Part shown: positions 17,696 through 27,478 of the stretch, one piece after another
Layout: each line of letters begins with the position of its first letter
Position numbering within the stretch: the first letter of the stretch is position 1
Program-made: the position numbers and the translations under genes
The notes under the pieces: model-generated
The model's input: the letters and a program-made list of their open reading frames with translations, nothing else
Databases searched by the model: none
Told to the model about the DNA's origin: nothing
Assembly: GCF_018709685.1 (NCBI RefSeq)
Contig: NZ_JABDHQ010000008.1
Span: 79,431 to 143,430 of the forward strand
Reading direction: 5' to 3'
DNA length: 64,000 nucleotides
From: Akkermansia muciniphila
GTDB taxonomy: Bacteria > Verrucomicrobiota > Verrucomicrobiia > Verrucomicrobiales > Akkermansiaceae

Positions 17696-18856
17696 ATGAT
17701 TTCCCCGCTGCGCTCCCTGGCCTGTGTCCTGCTGCTTGCCCCGTCCCTGCTCACGGCGGGGGAGGCGCAGCGCTTCGTTCTGGAACATCCCTACCCCGTA
17801 ACGGAAATACGCGAGCCGGACCGGAACGCCCCCGTCACCAGCGTCATCCTGATGATCGGGGACGGCATGGGCATCCATCACCTTTCCGCCGCCTGGGCGG
17901 CCAACCGGGGCCGCCTGTTCATTGAGAACTGCCCGGTCACGGGCATTGCCAAAACGTGGTGCGCTGATAAGCTGGTAACGGATTCCGCCGCTGCGGGAAC
18001 CGCCATGGCCACGGGAACCAAGACGCTCTACAAGAGGGTGGCCGTGTGCCCCAAGGGCAACAGGCTGGATTCCCTGGTGGACAAGGCGGCGGACATGGGC
18101 AAATCCACCGGAGTAATCGCCACCTGCGAGCTGAACGACGCCACTCCGGCCGCCTTCTGCGCCAACAATGAACAACGGTCGGATTCCTACGGCATCATAG
18201 GGGATTATCCCCGTTCCCGCGCTGACTTCATTTTTGGCGGCGGGAGCAAGTATTTCACGCAAAGACCGGACGGAAGGGACATTTTCAAGGAGATGGAGGC
18301 GCAGGGCTACCGGGTCGCCCGCACCTGGGAGGAGGCCGCCGCGCTGCCGCCCGGAAAAACGCTGGCCGTCACGGCCCCCGGCAACCTGCCCCCTCCCTCC
18401 AAACGGGGAGACGTTCTGCGCCGGGCCACGCTGAAGGCGCTGGACGCCCTTTCCCGGAATCCCAACGGATTTTTCCTGATGGTGGAAGGCTCCAACATCG
18501 ACAAGGCCGCGCACAGCAACAAGCTGGAGGAAATGATGGAGGAGCTCCTGGATTTTGACCGGACCGCCGGGGCCGTGCTGGACTGGGCCTCACGCCATCC
18601 CGGCACGCTGGTCGTCATTACGGCGGACCATAACACGGGCGCGTTCGCCCTCACGGGAGGCAACCGGGAGAAGGGGGAAATAACAGCCCGGTTCGGTTCC
18701 GGCAGCCATGACGGGATAGCCGTTCCGGTTTATGCCTTCGGCGCGGGAAGCGGGGCTTTCACGGGCATTTATGAAAATACGGACATCTTCCGCAAGATCA
18801 TGGAAGCCTTTAAAAAAGGGGCGCCCGGGGTCCCAGCCGCACGGCAGGACATCTGA
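17696..18856 (+). CDS. Exported alkaline phosphatase
   Basis: A 386-residue periplasmic phosphatase of the PhoA fold. A signal peptide (MISPLRSLACVLLLAPSLLTAGEA) is followed by the metal-site segment MIGDGMGIHH, the nucleophile block TDSAAAGTAMATG (Ser97), a mid-protein metal-ligand segment VEGSNIDKAAHSN, and C-terminal TADHNTG and GSHDGIAVPVYAFG with metal-binding His residues. ATG at 17696 is chosen over an upstream TTG. No pho regulon genes are adjacent. Confidence 0.87.
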   Translation: MISPLRSLACVLLLAPSLLTAGEAQRFVLEHPYPVTEIREPDRNAPVTSVILMIGDGMGIHHLSAAWAANRGRLFIENCPVTGIAKTWCADKLVTDSAAAGTAMATGTKTLYKRVAVCPKGNRLDSLVDKAADMGKSTGVIATCELNDATPAAFCANNEQRSDSYGIIGDYPRSRADFIFGGGSKYFTQRPDGRDIFKEMEAQGYRVARTWEEAAALPPGKTLAVTAPGNLPPPSKRGDVLRRATLKALDALSRNPNGFFLMVEGSNIDKAAHSNKLEEMMEELLDFDRTAGAVLDWASRHPGTLVVITADHNTGAFALTGGNREKGEITARFGSGSHDGIAVPVYAFGAGSGAFTGIYENTDIFRKIMEAFKKGAPGVPAARQDI

Positions 18857-18884
18857 ACGGTCCGTTCCGCCCTCCCCTGCCCGG

Positions 18885-20084
18885 CTAGGCCCCGTTCCGC
18901 CGCGGCTCCTCCATGTGCCGGGCCACCAGTCCGGCCCCTACGGTAGCCAGGCCGCCGATCAGGAACACGGCCTGCGGCCCTCCCGTCTTCATCCAGATCA
19001 CGCCGCCCAGCACGCCGTAAGCGATGGAGGCCACGTGGTTGATGGCCAGCCCGGTATAGATGCTGGGGGTGATGTCCTCCGGCTTCTCGCAGATGCGGGC
19101 CACGTAAGTGCTGCGGGCCATGCCCAGGGCAAACAACAGGTTATCCAGCACAAAACAGGCGGTCACCACCCCCACAGCCCAGTGGAGGGGCAGCAGCTCC
19201 GGGGCAAAGGCGTACGCCAGGCACAGGAGGGACAGCGCCATGCTGTCGAAAATCGTCACCTTCCTCTCCCCGTATTTCTTGATGCTCCAGCCGATGAGAG
19301 GCTGGGTGCCCAACCCGATGACACCGGCAATCAGCAGGGTTTTTCCGATGTACCCGGGCGGCTGGCCCAGCGTGCTGACCATCAGCCAGAAGCCGAAGGT
19401 CAGGTACAATTGCTTGCGGATGCCGTGCAGGATTTCCAGCCCGTAATAAACGGCGTACCTGCGCTTGAAGACGAAGCACTGACGCCATCCGCGCCGCTGC
19501 GGGAAGACCGGCGTTTTCACACGGCTCAGGAACACGAACGCCAGCAGGCACACGCCGCCCGTCACGAAGAAGTCCACGGCAAAGGACTGGTTGAATTTCC
19601 ACTTGATCCAGACGCACAAGGCGCCCAGCAGCGCAGCCGCCGTCCCCAGCGCCTTCATCTGCCCCAGCCTCAGGCTGCGGTTTTCCGGGCGCGCCGTATG
19701 AATGACGATGGTGTCAACCATCCCCATCAGGACATGCTGCCCCAGGCTCACCGTCAGGATCCACGCGGAAAGCACCCACAGGCTGGTTCCGGCACTGCAC
19801 GCGGCCAGCGCGTACATGCCGCCGAACATCAGCAGGCACGCCACCCCGGCCACGCGCACCTCATTGAACATGAACAGCAGGCTGACTACAAACAGGGAGA
19901 GGATGCCGGGCAATTCCCGGGGGAGTTCAATAAACCCGCGCATCTCCACGTCCAGGTGCTGGGCGTCACGCAGGAAGTTGCTGAAAATGAGGTCATACAC
20001 GCCGCTCCCGAACTGGCCTAGAAAAAGCGCCAGCAGCACAAACACCATCGTCTTCCTGACAGGCGGGGAAGCGGGATTACTCAT
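18885..20084 (-). CDS. MFS-type transporter
   Basis: A 399-residue inner-membrane protein with about twelve hydrophobic segments. The N-terminal half starts TMVFVLLALFLGQFGSGVYD and the C-terminal half contains the duplicated pattern (IGKTLLIAGVIGLGTQPLIGW and later GLAINHVASIAYGVLGGVIW). The length and helix spacing fit the major facilitator superfamily. Substrate cannot be inferred; it converges on the alkaline phosphatase gene with 28 bases between stops and is divergent from the GH20 gene. Confidence 0.75.
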   Translation of the reverse strand: MSNPASPPVRKTMVFVLLALFLGQFGSGVYDLIFSNFLRDAQHLDVEMRGFIELPRELPGILSLFVVSLLFMFNEVRVAGVACLLMFGGMYALAACSAGTSLWVLSAWILTVSLGQHVLMGMVDTIVIHTARPENRSLRLGQMKALGTAAALLGALCVWIKWKFNQSFAVDFFVTGGVCLLAFVFLSRVKTPVFPQRRGWRQCFVFKRRYAVYYGLEILHGIRKQLYLTFGFWLMVSTLGQPPGYIGKTLLIAGVIGLGTQPLIGWSIKKYGERKVTIFDSMALSLLCLAYAFAPELLPLHWAVGVVTACFVLDNLLFALGMARSTYVARICEKPEDITPSIYTGLAINHVASIAYGVLGGVIWMKTGGPQAVFLIGGLATVGAGLVARHMEEPRRNGA

Positions 20085-20210
20085 AGCGCCGGGATACTCT
20101 CACAGGAGCCCGGGCGCGGCAACCGCTATTTTTACGCGGCGGCTTTTCTTCCCGCGGAGGGAAAAAGACGCCACAGGGAAGAATTTTTTGGCTGAATGCC
20201 GCGTACTTAA

Positions 20211-21863
<1,653 letters not shown>

Positions 21864-21952
21864 AAACGGGAGGAACGCCCTGCCGGGCCTCCTTCCGGAG
21901 GCCGCATTATGGACTAGCCAACCTTCACGAAAACCAGTACATTGGCGGCATT

Positions 21953-23101
21953 ATGAATTTGGAACTGCTTCGTCAGGTTTGCGTAACTCCGGGCGCTCCG
22001 GGGTTTGAAGACAAAATCCGTGATTTTATCATCCAGGAAGTGGCCCCGCTGGTGGACGCCGTGCGCGTGGACAATCTGGGCAGCGTGATTGCCATTGTAG
22101 AAGGCAAGGACACGGAAAAAACCATGATGGCCGCCGCCCACATGGATGAAATCGGCTTCATGGTCCGTCACATTGACGACAAGGGGTTTATCAAATTCCT
22201 TCCCCTGGGCGGTTTTGACGCCAAGACGCTGACGGCCCAGCGCGTCATCGTCCACGGCAGGAAGGACCTCATCGGCGTCATGGGCGTGAAACCCATCCAT
22301 GTGATGTCTCCCGCGGAACGCACCAAGCTGCCGGAAGTGACTGATTTCTTCATTGACCTGGGCATGAGCAAGGAGGAAGTGGAAAAATACGTTTCCGTGG
22401 GCGACTCCGTCACCCGTGAACGCGACCTGGTGGAAATGGGGGACTGCGTCAACGTGAAGTCCCTGGACAACCGCGCCGGGTGCTACGTGCTGATTGAAGC
22501 CCTCCGCGCCATCAAGGCTTCCAAAAAGAAGCCCTCCTGCAACTTCGTGGCCGCCTTCACCGTCCAGGAGGAAGTGGGGTTGAGGGGCGCCCAGGCCGGC
22601 ACGCTGGACATCCAGCCGGACTTTTCCATCGCGCTGGACGTCACCATCGCCTGCGACATTCCCGGCACCCCGGCCCACGACCAGGTCTCCCATCTGGGGG
22701 CAGGGGCCGCCATCAAGCTGTATGACGGCTCCGTGATTGCGGACCGCCGCATGGTGAAGTTCATGAAGGCCATGGCGGACGCCAACAAAATCAAATGGCA
22801 GGTGGAAATGCTGCCCGCGGGCGGCACGGACGCAGGCGCCATGCAAAAGTTCGTACCGGGCGGCTCCATTGCCGGGGCCATCTCCGTTCCCACCCGCAAC
22901 GTTCACCAAGTCATTGAAATGGCGCACAAGGATGACCTGGACGCTTCCGTGGCGCTCCTGACCGCCTGTGCCATGAACGTGGACAAATGGGACTGGTCCT
23001 GGAACTCCGTCAATGAATGCCCCGCAGAAAAACCCGCCAAGGCATCCAAGACGGCAGCCAAGCCCGCCAAAGCCGCCGCCAAAAAGAAAAAGGCCAAATA
23101 A
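21953..23101 (+). CDS. M42 family aminopeptidase with basic C-terminal tail
   Basis: A 382-residue cobalt/zinc-dependent aminopeptidase related to glutamyl aminopeptidase/endoglucanase M. Metal-site blocks are AAHMDEIGFMV, the LDNRAGC aspartate region, FTVQEEVGLRGA (catalytic Glu pair), the DVTIACDIPG Asp and the VHQVIEMAHKDD His. Members form large tetrahedral complexes in the cytoplasm. The last 25 residues are an unusual Lys/Ala-rich tail (KPAKASKTAAKPAKAA followed by a Lys run) that resembles histone-H1-like tails and is not part of the enzyme fold. ATG at 21953 is clear of the GH20 gene. Confidence 0.85.
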   Translation: MNLELLRQVCVTPGAPGFEDKIRDFIIQEVAPLVDAVRVDNLGSVIAIVEGKDTEKTMMAAAHMDEIGFMVRHIDDKGFIKFLPLGGFDAKTLTAQRVIVHGRKDLIGVMGVKPIHVMSPAERTKLPEVTDFFIDLGMSKEEVEKYVSVGDSVTRERDLVEMGDCVNVKSLDNRAGCYVLIEALRAIKASKKKPSCNFVAAFTVQEEVGLRGAQAGTLDIQPDFSIALDVTIACDIPGTPAHDQVSHLGAGAAIKLYDGSVIADRRMVKFMKAMADANKIKWQVEMLPAGGTDAGAMQKFVPGGSIAGAISVPTRNVHQVIEMAHKDDLDASVALLTACAMNVDKWDWSWNSVNECPAEKPAKASKTAAKPAKAAAKKKKAK

Positions 23102-23129
23102 CACGCCTTACCATTGATTCATCACACCC

Positions 23130-23170
23130 GGCAGGCCGCCCCGGAAACGGAGGCGGCCTGCCTTGTTTTT
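23130..23170 (+). terminator. Intrinsic terminator of the M42 peptidase gene
   Basis: A perfect 11-bp stem (GGCAGGCCGCC at 23130-23140 with GGCGGCCTGCC at 23152-23162) is followed by TTGTTTTT. It begins 28 bases after the stop. Confidence 0.85.
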
Positions 23171-23250
23171 GGGCATCTTTCCGCGTTTTCAAGCATTCCG
23201 GCAACACGCCGTACCCGGCCCTGCCCCGTTCAGGCAAGGCGTCTCGCCAT

Positions 23251-23284
23251 AAAAAATCCTCCGGTATCCAAAGATACCGGAGGA
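23251..23284 (-). terminator. Intrinsic terminator of the exported Ala/Pro/Glu-rich protein gene
   Basis: On the minus strand a perfect 12-bp stem (arms 23273-23284 and 23257-23268, TCCTCCGGTATC type) with a four-base loop is followed by six T residues. It lies 22 bases after the stop at 23307. Confidence 0.88.
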
Positions 23285-23306
23285 GAATCAATCCTGGAAA
23301 AGAAAG

Positions 23307-23864
23307 TTACTTGGCGGCGGGAGCGGGAGCTTCCTTGGGAGCGGGGGCGGGTGCCGGAACGGCGTCCACTTCCACTTCTTCTTCCTCCACTTCAACGCCT
23401 TCTTCCGGACCGGAGGCTCCGGTCTGCTTCATGGCGTCCTTCAGCGCCTGGCTTCCGAAGAAGTCAGCCTGCTGCAAACGCTGCATGTCGGTCATCATGC
23501 CCATGAAAATAGGCAGGAGTTCAGCCTGGCGTGCCTGCATGGCGGCATCCATTTCAGCCTGGACCTTCTGGGCGCTCTTGGAAAGGGCTTCACCCTTTTC
23601 ATTGATCTTGGCCATCTTTTCAGCGGCCGCGTCTGCGGTGGCCTTGTCCTTCACCGTGCTGAGCGTGGCGGACATTTCCTTCATCAAAGCCAGCATCTGG
23701 TCAGCGGCTTCCTTTGCTTCCTTGGAAACTTCAGCGGCCGGCGCAACGGGCGCGGCAGGGGTTTCAGCGGCCGGGGCGGGTGCCGGAGCCGGGGCGTCCT
23801 GAGCGGAAGCCATACCTGCAAATGCCAGGGCACATGCCGAACTAATTGTTACAATGCTCTTCAT
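23307..23864 (-). CDS. Exported Ala/Pro/Glu-rich helical protein
   Basis: A 185-residue secreted or periplasmic protein. The signal peptide is MKSIVTISSACALAFAGMASA. The mature protein has an Ala-Pro-rich stretch, then a long Lys/Glu/Ala/Met helical region from about 45 to 145 (KEAADQMLALMKEMSATL onward) with coiled-coil character, an acidic EEGVEVEEEEVEVD block, and a second Ala-Pro repeat at the C-terminus. I recognise no enzyme domain. A strong dedicated terminator and a 154-base divergent promoter region shared with rubrerythrin suggest it is well expressed and monocistronic. Confidence 0.65.
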   Translation of the reverse strand: MKSIVTISSACALAFAGMASAQDAPAPAPAPAAETPAAPVAPAAEVSKEAKEAADQMLALMKEMSATLSTVKDKATADAAAEKMAKINEKGEALSKSAQKVQAEMDAAMQARQAELLPIFMGMMTDMQRLQQADFFGSQALKDAMKQTGASGPEEGVEVEEEEVEVDAVPAPAPAPKEAPAPAAK

Positions 23865-24018
23865 AACGTTTCCGTTGTACAGGTTCATCATGCACCCGTC
23901 AATGACTCATTGTGTAACATCTCCCCGTGATGCCGCAGAAAGAGGAATTTGCATTTTTTCTGCTCTAAAAGGATTTTTTCAGTTGCTTCTTTTTAGAATT
24001 ATTATAAATTCATTCCCG

Positions 24019-24567
24019 ATGACTAAAACCATAGAAAACCTGAAAGCCGCCATTACGGGAGAAAGCACAGCCTCCGCCACGTACGCGGCCTATGCCGCCA
24101 AAGCGGGCCAGGAAGGGCAGCCCCTTATCCAGCGGCTGTTTGAAGCCGCCTCCAAGGCTGAATCCGTACACGCCGCCAACCACAACAAGGTTTTGGAAAA
24201 ACTGGGCGCCTCCATGGACCCTATCGACATCCAGATTCATGTGGGAACTACCGCGGAAAACCTGAAAGCCGCCATTGCCGGGGAAACCCATGAATTCGAA
24301 AGCATGTACCCCGAATTCATCGCCGTGGCGGAAGAAGAAGGCCAGAAGGCCGCCGTCCGTTCCTTCACGTGGGCCACGGAAGCGGAAAAGGAACACGCAG
24401 ATTTTTACGCCGCCGCCCTCAAGGCTCTAGAAGACGGAGACACCAGCGCCCTTCCCAGGCAGTACTGGATCTGCCTGGTCTGCGGGGACACCTTCAAGTC
24501 CCTGGAAGGCGTGGACGCCTGCCCCCTCTGCGGGACCAAGGCTGAAAAATTCCTCGTCATCGGATAA
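24019..24567 (+). CDS. rbr: Rubrerythrin
   Basis: A 182-residue non-haem iron peroxidase that reduces hydrogen peroxide in anaerobes. The N-terminal ferritin-like domain has the diiron-ligand pattern (GESTASATYAAYA, KAESVHAANH, AGETHEFESMY, TEAEKEHADFY). The C-terminal rubredoxin-like domain has two Cys pairs (CLVCG and CPLCG) for one iron. ATG at 24019 starts MTKTIENLKAAITGE, the usual family start. An intrinsic terminator follows. Its presence supports an anaerobic but oxygen-exposed lifestyle. Confidence 0.9.
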   Translation: MTKTIENLKAAITGESTASATYAAYAAKAGQEGQPLIQRLFEAASKAESVHAANHNKVLEKLGASMDPIDIQIHVGTTAENLKAAIAGETHEFESMYPEFIAVAEEEGQKAAVRSFTWATEAEKEHADFYAAALKALEDGDTSALPRQYWICLVCGDTFKSLEGVDACPLCGTKAEKFLVIG

Positions 24568-24604
24568 ACTCCGCCTGAGCACCGGAGGCCATCCATGGCA
24601 CATG

Positions 24605-24636
24605 AAAACCGCCCGGAACATTCCGGGCGGTTTTTT
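24605..24636 (+). terminator. Intrinsic terminator after rubrerythrin
   Basis: A stem with arms 24609-24617 (CCGCCCGGA, extended by flanking A:T pairs) and 24622-24630, short loop, followed by a run of six T. The A-run before the stem means it could also act on the minus strand for the convergent small membrane protein gene. Confidence 0.85.
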
Positions 24637-24686
24637 ACAAGCCGGCCCCCCCTGCCACTTGCAGAAGCGGTCCATGGGAAAAAACC

Positions 24687-25079
24687 CTACCTGTCTTTTT
24701 CCTCCCGGCTCTTCTGGTTTTCCAGGCTCCAGGTTACGCTGATTCTCTCCCCAACCTGTTTTGAACATTTCATTTGGGACTCTTCCCCATGCTTGAACAT
24801 CAAGTACATGACCCCGCTTTCAGCAATGCCGCAGGCAACCAGTCCCGCAAAAATCATGACGATGCCGAATACAACGGATTTTCTGCACAAGGCGGCAATG
24901 GCACAGGCCACGGAAGCCACCGCCAGCAGAATGCCGGCTATTCCCAGCGCTATTCCAGGGATTAATCCGGTACCGGAAAGCGCTCCAAGCCATGGCAGAA
25001 CAGCGCCTGCCACGGCGCAAGCGACGGCGGCGCTTTTGAGGGTACCGGAACATTGTCCCGCAACGTATTGATTATCCAT
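24687..25079 (-). CDS. Small membrane protein, tandem paralog 1
   Basis: A 130-residue protein with three hydrophobic segments (SAAVACAVAGAVLPWLGAL, LIPGIALGIAGILLAVASV, VVFGIVMIFAGLVACGIAE) and a charged Lys/Glu C-terminal tail. It aligns along its whole membrane part with the next gene upstream (25156-25506), including the LCRK-to-FGI and MIFAGL motifs, so the two arose by duplication. The pattern resembles DUF4190-like proteins but I would not assign it firmly. ATG at 25079 matches the paralog's MENQ start; an ATG at 25088 with a better placed GGGAAGAG is an alternative. Confidence 0.6.
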   Translation of the reverse strand: MDNQYVAGQCSGTLKSAAVACAVAGAVLPWLGALSGTGLIPGIALGIAGILLAVASVACAIAALCRKSVVFGIVMIFAGLVACGIAESGVMYLMFKHGEESQMKCSKQVGERISVTWSLENQKSREEKDR

Positions 25080-25155
25080 AAGTTTCATATACTCTTCCCG
25101 GATTGTTTCTGTCAACCATAACCGTAAGGCCTGCCCTTTTACGGCTTCCCGGCGG

Positions 25156-25506
25156 TCATCCCTCCTCACGCTGTATCCGGATTTGCTTCCGGCATTCCAC
25201 GGGAGGACCTTGGCCACGCTTGTTCACCATATAATTACATGCGCTTTCAGCGACTCCGGCAGCAATCAATCCAGCAAAAATCATCAGGATTCCAAAGGCA
25301 AAGAATTTTCTGCATAAGATAATGGCGGCACAGGCCACGGAAGCCACACCCAATGCCATGCCGGCCGCCCCCAATACCATTCCGGGAATATAACCGATGC
25401 CGCAAGCGGCAGCCATCCATGACAGTGCCAGGGCAACTATCACACAGACAACGGAAGCTATCTTGAGGCCATCGGAGCCCTGCCGCCCAACAGGTTGATT
25501 TTCCAT
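25156..25506 (-). CDS. Small membrane protein, tandem paralog 2
   Basis: A 116-residue protein with the same layout as its downstream neighbour: a short polar N-terminus (MENQPVGRQGSDG), three hydrophobic segments (LKIASVVCVIVALALSW, GMVLGAAGMALGVASVA, FAFGILMIFAGLIAAGV) and a basic tail. The two genes are 76 bases apart on the same strand and probably form one transcription unit. No enzymatic motif is visible. Role unknown. Confidence 0.6.
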   Translation of the reverse strand: MENQPVGRQGSDGLKIASVVCVIVALALSWMAAACGIGYIPGMVLGAAGMALGVASVACAAIILCRKFFAFGILMIFAGLIAAGVAESACNYMVNKRGQGPPVECRKQIRIQREEG

Positions 25507-25687
25507 GGTTTCCCTATGCTACCTCAGAATTACCATTGTCAATAACAACAGGGAAAAGGTCTTTTCCTTTTACGTAGAAAGAGCACGCCGGAAAAAAGGC
25601 CCTCCATATTCTGCTTGAGCATCACTGTGAAACCCTTACAATGGCGCTCCCCTTCAAGCAGGAAGAATACTTTATCCTTTCTTTGCG

Positions 25688-27412
25688 ATGACCCCTCCCC
25701 ATGCACCCACCCGTTCCGTAGAACGGTACGCGGACCAGCCAGGCGTTCTTTCCGCCGTCTTCCAGGCTCTGCGCGCCGCGTTCTTTCCGCGCCGCATGCG
25801 CTGCCTGTGGGCGGCCGGCCTTGCGGCGGCCCTGGTGGTGAATCCGTATGTACTGAATGACGGCCAGAGCGTGCTGATGAGCTGCATGGGCATCGCCTGT
25901 TCCGCCTCCCTGCTCTGCGGCATTATCCTTCTCTGCCTGAAATACCGCTTCACCGCGTACGTGGTTCTTCCTGCCGTCATCCTGTTCAACGCGGGCCTGT
26001 ACATGATGCAGATGCGGTACGGGCTGACCCTGAACCTTTCCGTCCTCTCCAGCATGGCGGAAACCAATTTCCGGGAAGCCTGCGCTTTCTGCACCGCCGC
26101 CACCGTCACCGGGGCCCTGCTGCTGGCGGGTTTCATCTACCTGGCCATTTACTGGAGCCGCCGCTCCCTGCGCCAGAAAGCCACGTGGGGCGCGCTGGCC
26201 TGCATCTGGGGCCTGTACGGAATTTTTCTGCTGCTGGGCATTCCGGCCACCTCCTACAGCTCCGAACCCCTTTACCTTTACTACACCTCGGACAAGGCCA
26301 AGGGCTGGCCCCTCGTGGACTTTGTGATGGCGTACAAGCTGGCGGACGAATACATCACCCAGGACGCAAGCAGCTTCAATGAGCTCCGGAACCTGCCGTC
26401 CTGCGCGGAACCCCTTTCCGGGTGCGATGCGCCGGACGATCTTGCCGTGGTGTTCCACATGGGCGAGAGCGTGCGCGCGGACCACCTTTCCCTCAACGGC
26501 TACCACCGGAACACGATGCCCCTGCTTTCCCGGGAACCCAACGTGGTTTCCTTCCCCCATGCCACCTCCTTCGGCATCGTGACCCGGATTTCCGCCATCG
26601 GCATGTTTACGGATGCGGAACTGTCCCGCCGCCGTCCCGCCCATTCCTCCTTCATTGACCTGTTCAACAAGCACGGCTTCCGCACCGTCCGGATCATGGA
26701 CCTGTGCGGAGACTCCATCCATGACTATTCCCTGGGCATCCTGACCCGGAACTGCCGGGAACGGAAACAGACGCCGCCCCTGCACCAGACGCCCGGAATG
26801 ATGCAGGAACGCACCTCCCTGGTGCTGGAGGAATCCCTGAAACAGCATGGACGGAACAAGCAATTTTACGTCATTTACAACAACGGCAGCCACATGGCGT
26901 TCAGTTATCCGGAGCAGGCCGGGCGCTTTACTCCGGCCTCCTGCAACATGGATGACCCCAAGGCCCATCTGGAAGAAACCGTCAACGCGTACGATAATTC
27001 CATCGTGGACCTGGACGCCTCCGTCCACCGCATGATTGCGCGGTTGAAAGACAGGCCTGCCATTTATTTTTATTGTTCCGACCACGGGGTAGCCCTGGGG
27101 GAAGAGGGGAAAATGTTCCAGGGGCACGTACTGCCTCCGGTTTACCGCCCCGCGATGTTCGTCTGGTATTCCGACGCCTTCGCCTCGCGCTATCCGGACA
27201 TGGTGCGCGCCCTGAAGGCCAACCGCCTGAAAGCCGTTTCCCACGACCACATTTTCCACACTCTTCTTTCCCTGGCTTCCATCCGCTCGGAAGTCGTCAG
27301 GGACGGCCTGAACCTAGCTTCTCCAGACGCCCGGGAAACCCCGGCGCCCCTCCAGCCCGAAATGCTGGCGGAGTGGCTGGCCGCACCCGCGCAGCAACAG
27401 CCGCCCCGGTAA
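25688..27412 (+). CDS. EptA-like phosphoethanolamine transferase (sulfatase fold)
   Basis: A 574-residue inner-membrane enzyme expected to add phosphoethanolamine to lipid A or another envelope glycan from the periplasmic side. The N-terminal 185 residues hold about five membrane helices. The catalytic domain has metal ligand Glu260 in HMGESVRADHLSLNGY, a candidate nucleophile Thr299 in SFGIVTRIS aligned with the EptA/MCR Thr, and SDHGVALGE with metal-binding Asp and His. The two cysteines that flank the nucleophile in EptA and MCR enzymes are Phe and Gly here, so that disulfide is missing. Specificity is therefore uncertain. Confidence 0.78.
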   Translation: MTPPHAPTRSVERYADQPGVLSAVFQALRAAFFPRRMRCLWAAGLAAALVVNPYVLNDGQSVLMSCMGIACSASLLCGIILLCLKYRFTAYVVLPAVILFNAGLYMMQMRYGLTLNLSVLSSMAETNFREACAFCTAATVTGALLLAGFIYLAIYWSRRSLRQKATWGALACIWGLYGIFLLLGIPATSYSSEPLYLYYTSDKAKGWPLVDFVMAYKLADEYITQDASSFNELRNLPSCAEPLSGCDAPDDLAVVFHMGESVRADHLSLNGYHRNTMPLLSREPNVVSFPHATSFGIVTRISAIGMFTDAELSRRRPAHSSFIDLFNKHGFRTVRIMDLCGDSIHDYSLGILTRNCRERKQTPPLHQTPGMMQERTSLVLEESLKQHGRNKQFYVIYNNGSHMAFSYPEQAGRFTPASCNMDDPKAHLEETVNAYDNSIVDLDASVHRMIARLKDRPAIYFYCSDHGVALGEEGKMFQGHVLPPVYRPAMFVWYSDAFASRYPDMVRALKANRLKAVSHDHIFHTLLSLASIRSEVVRDGLNLASPDARETPAPLQPEMLAEWLAAPAQQQPPR

Positions 27413-27455
27413 AAGAGAAAAGGGCGGAGAAGGCTTGCACAGCGCCCATCCGCCC
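27413..27455 (-). terminator. Candidate terminator of the GH105-DUF4861 gene
   Basis: On the minus strand GGGCGGA (27449-27455) pairs with TCCGCCC (27422-27428) and is followed by TTTTCTCTTTT. The loop is long (20 bases) but may fold internally. It lies 23 bases after the stop at 27479. Confidence 0.45.
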
Positions 27456-27478
27456 GGGGCGCCAAACGGCCGGAGGCC

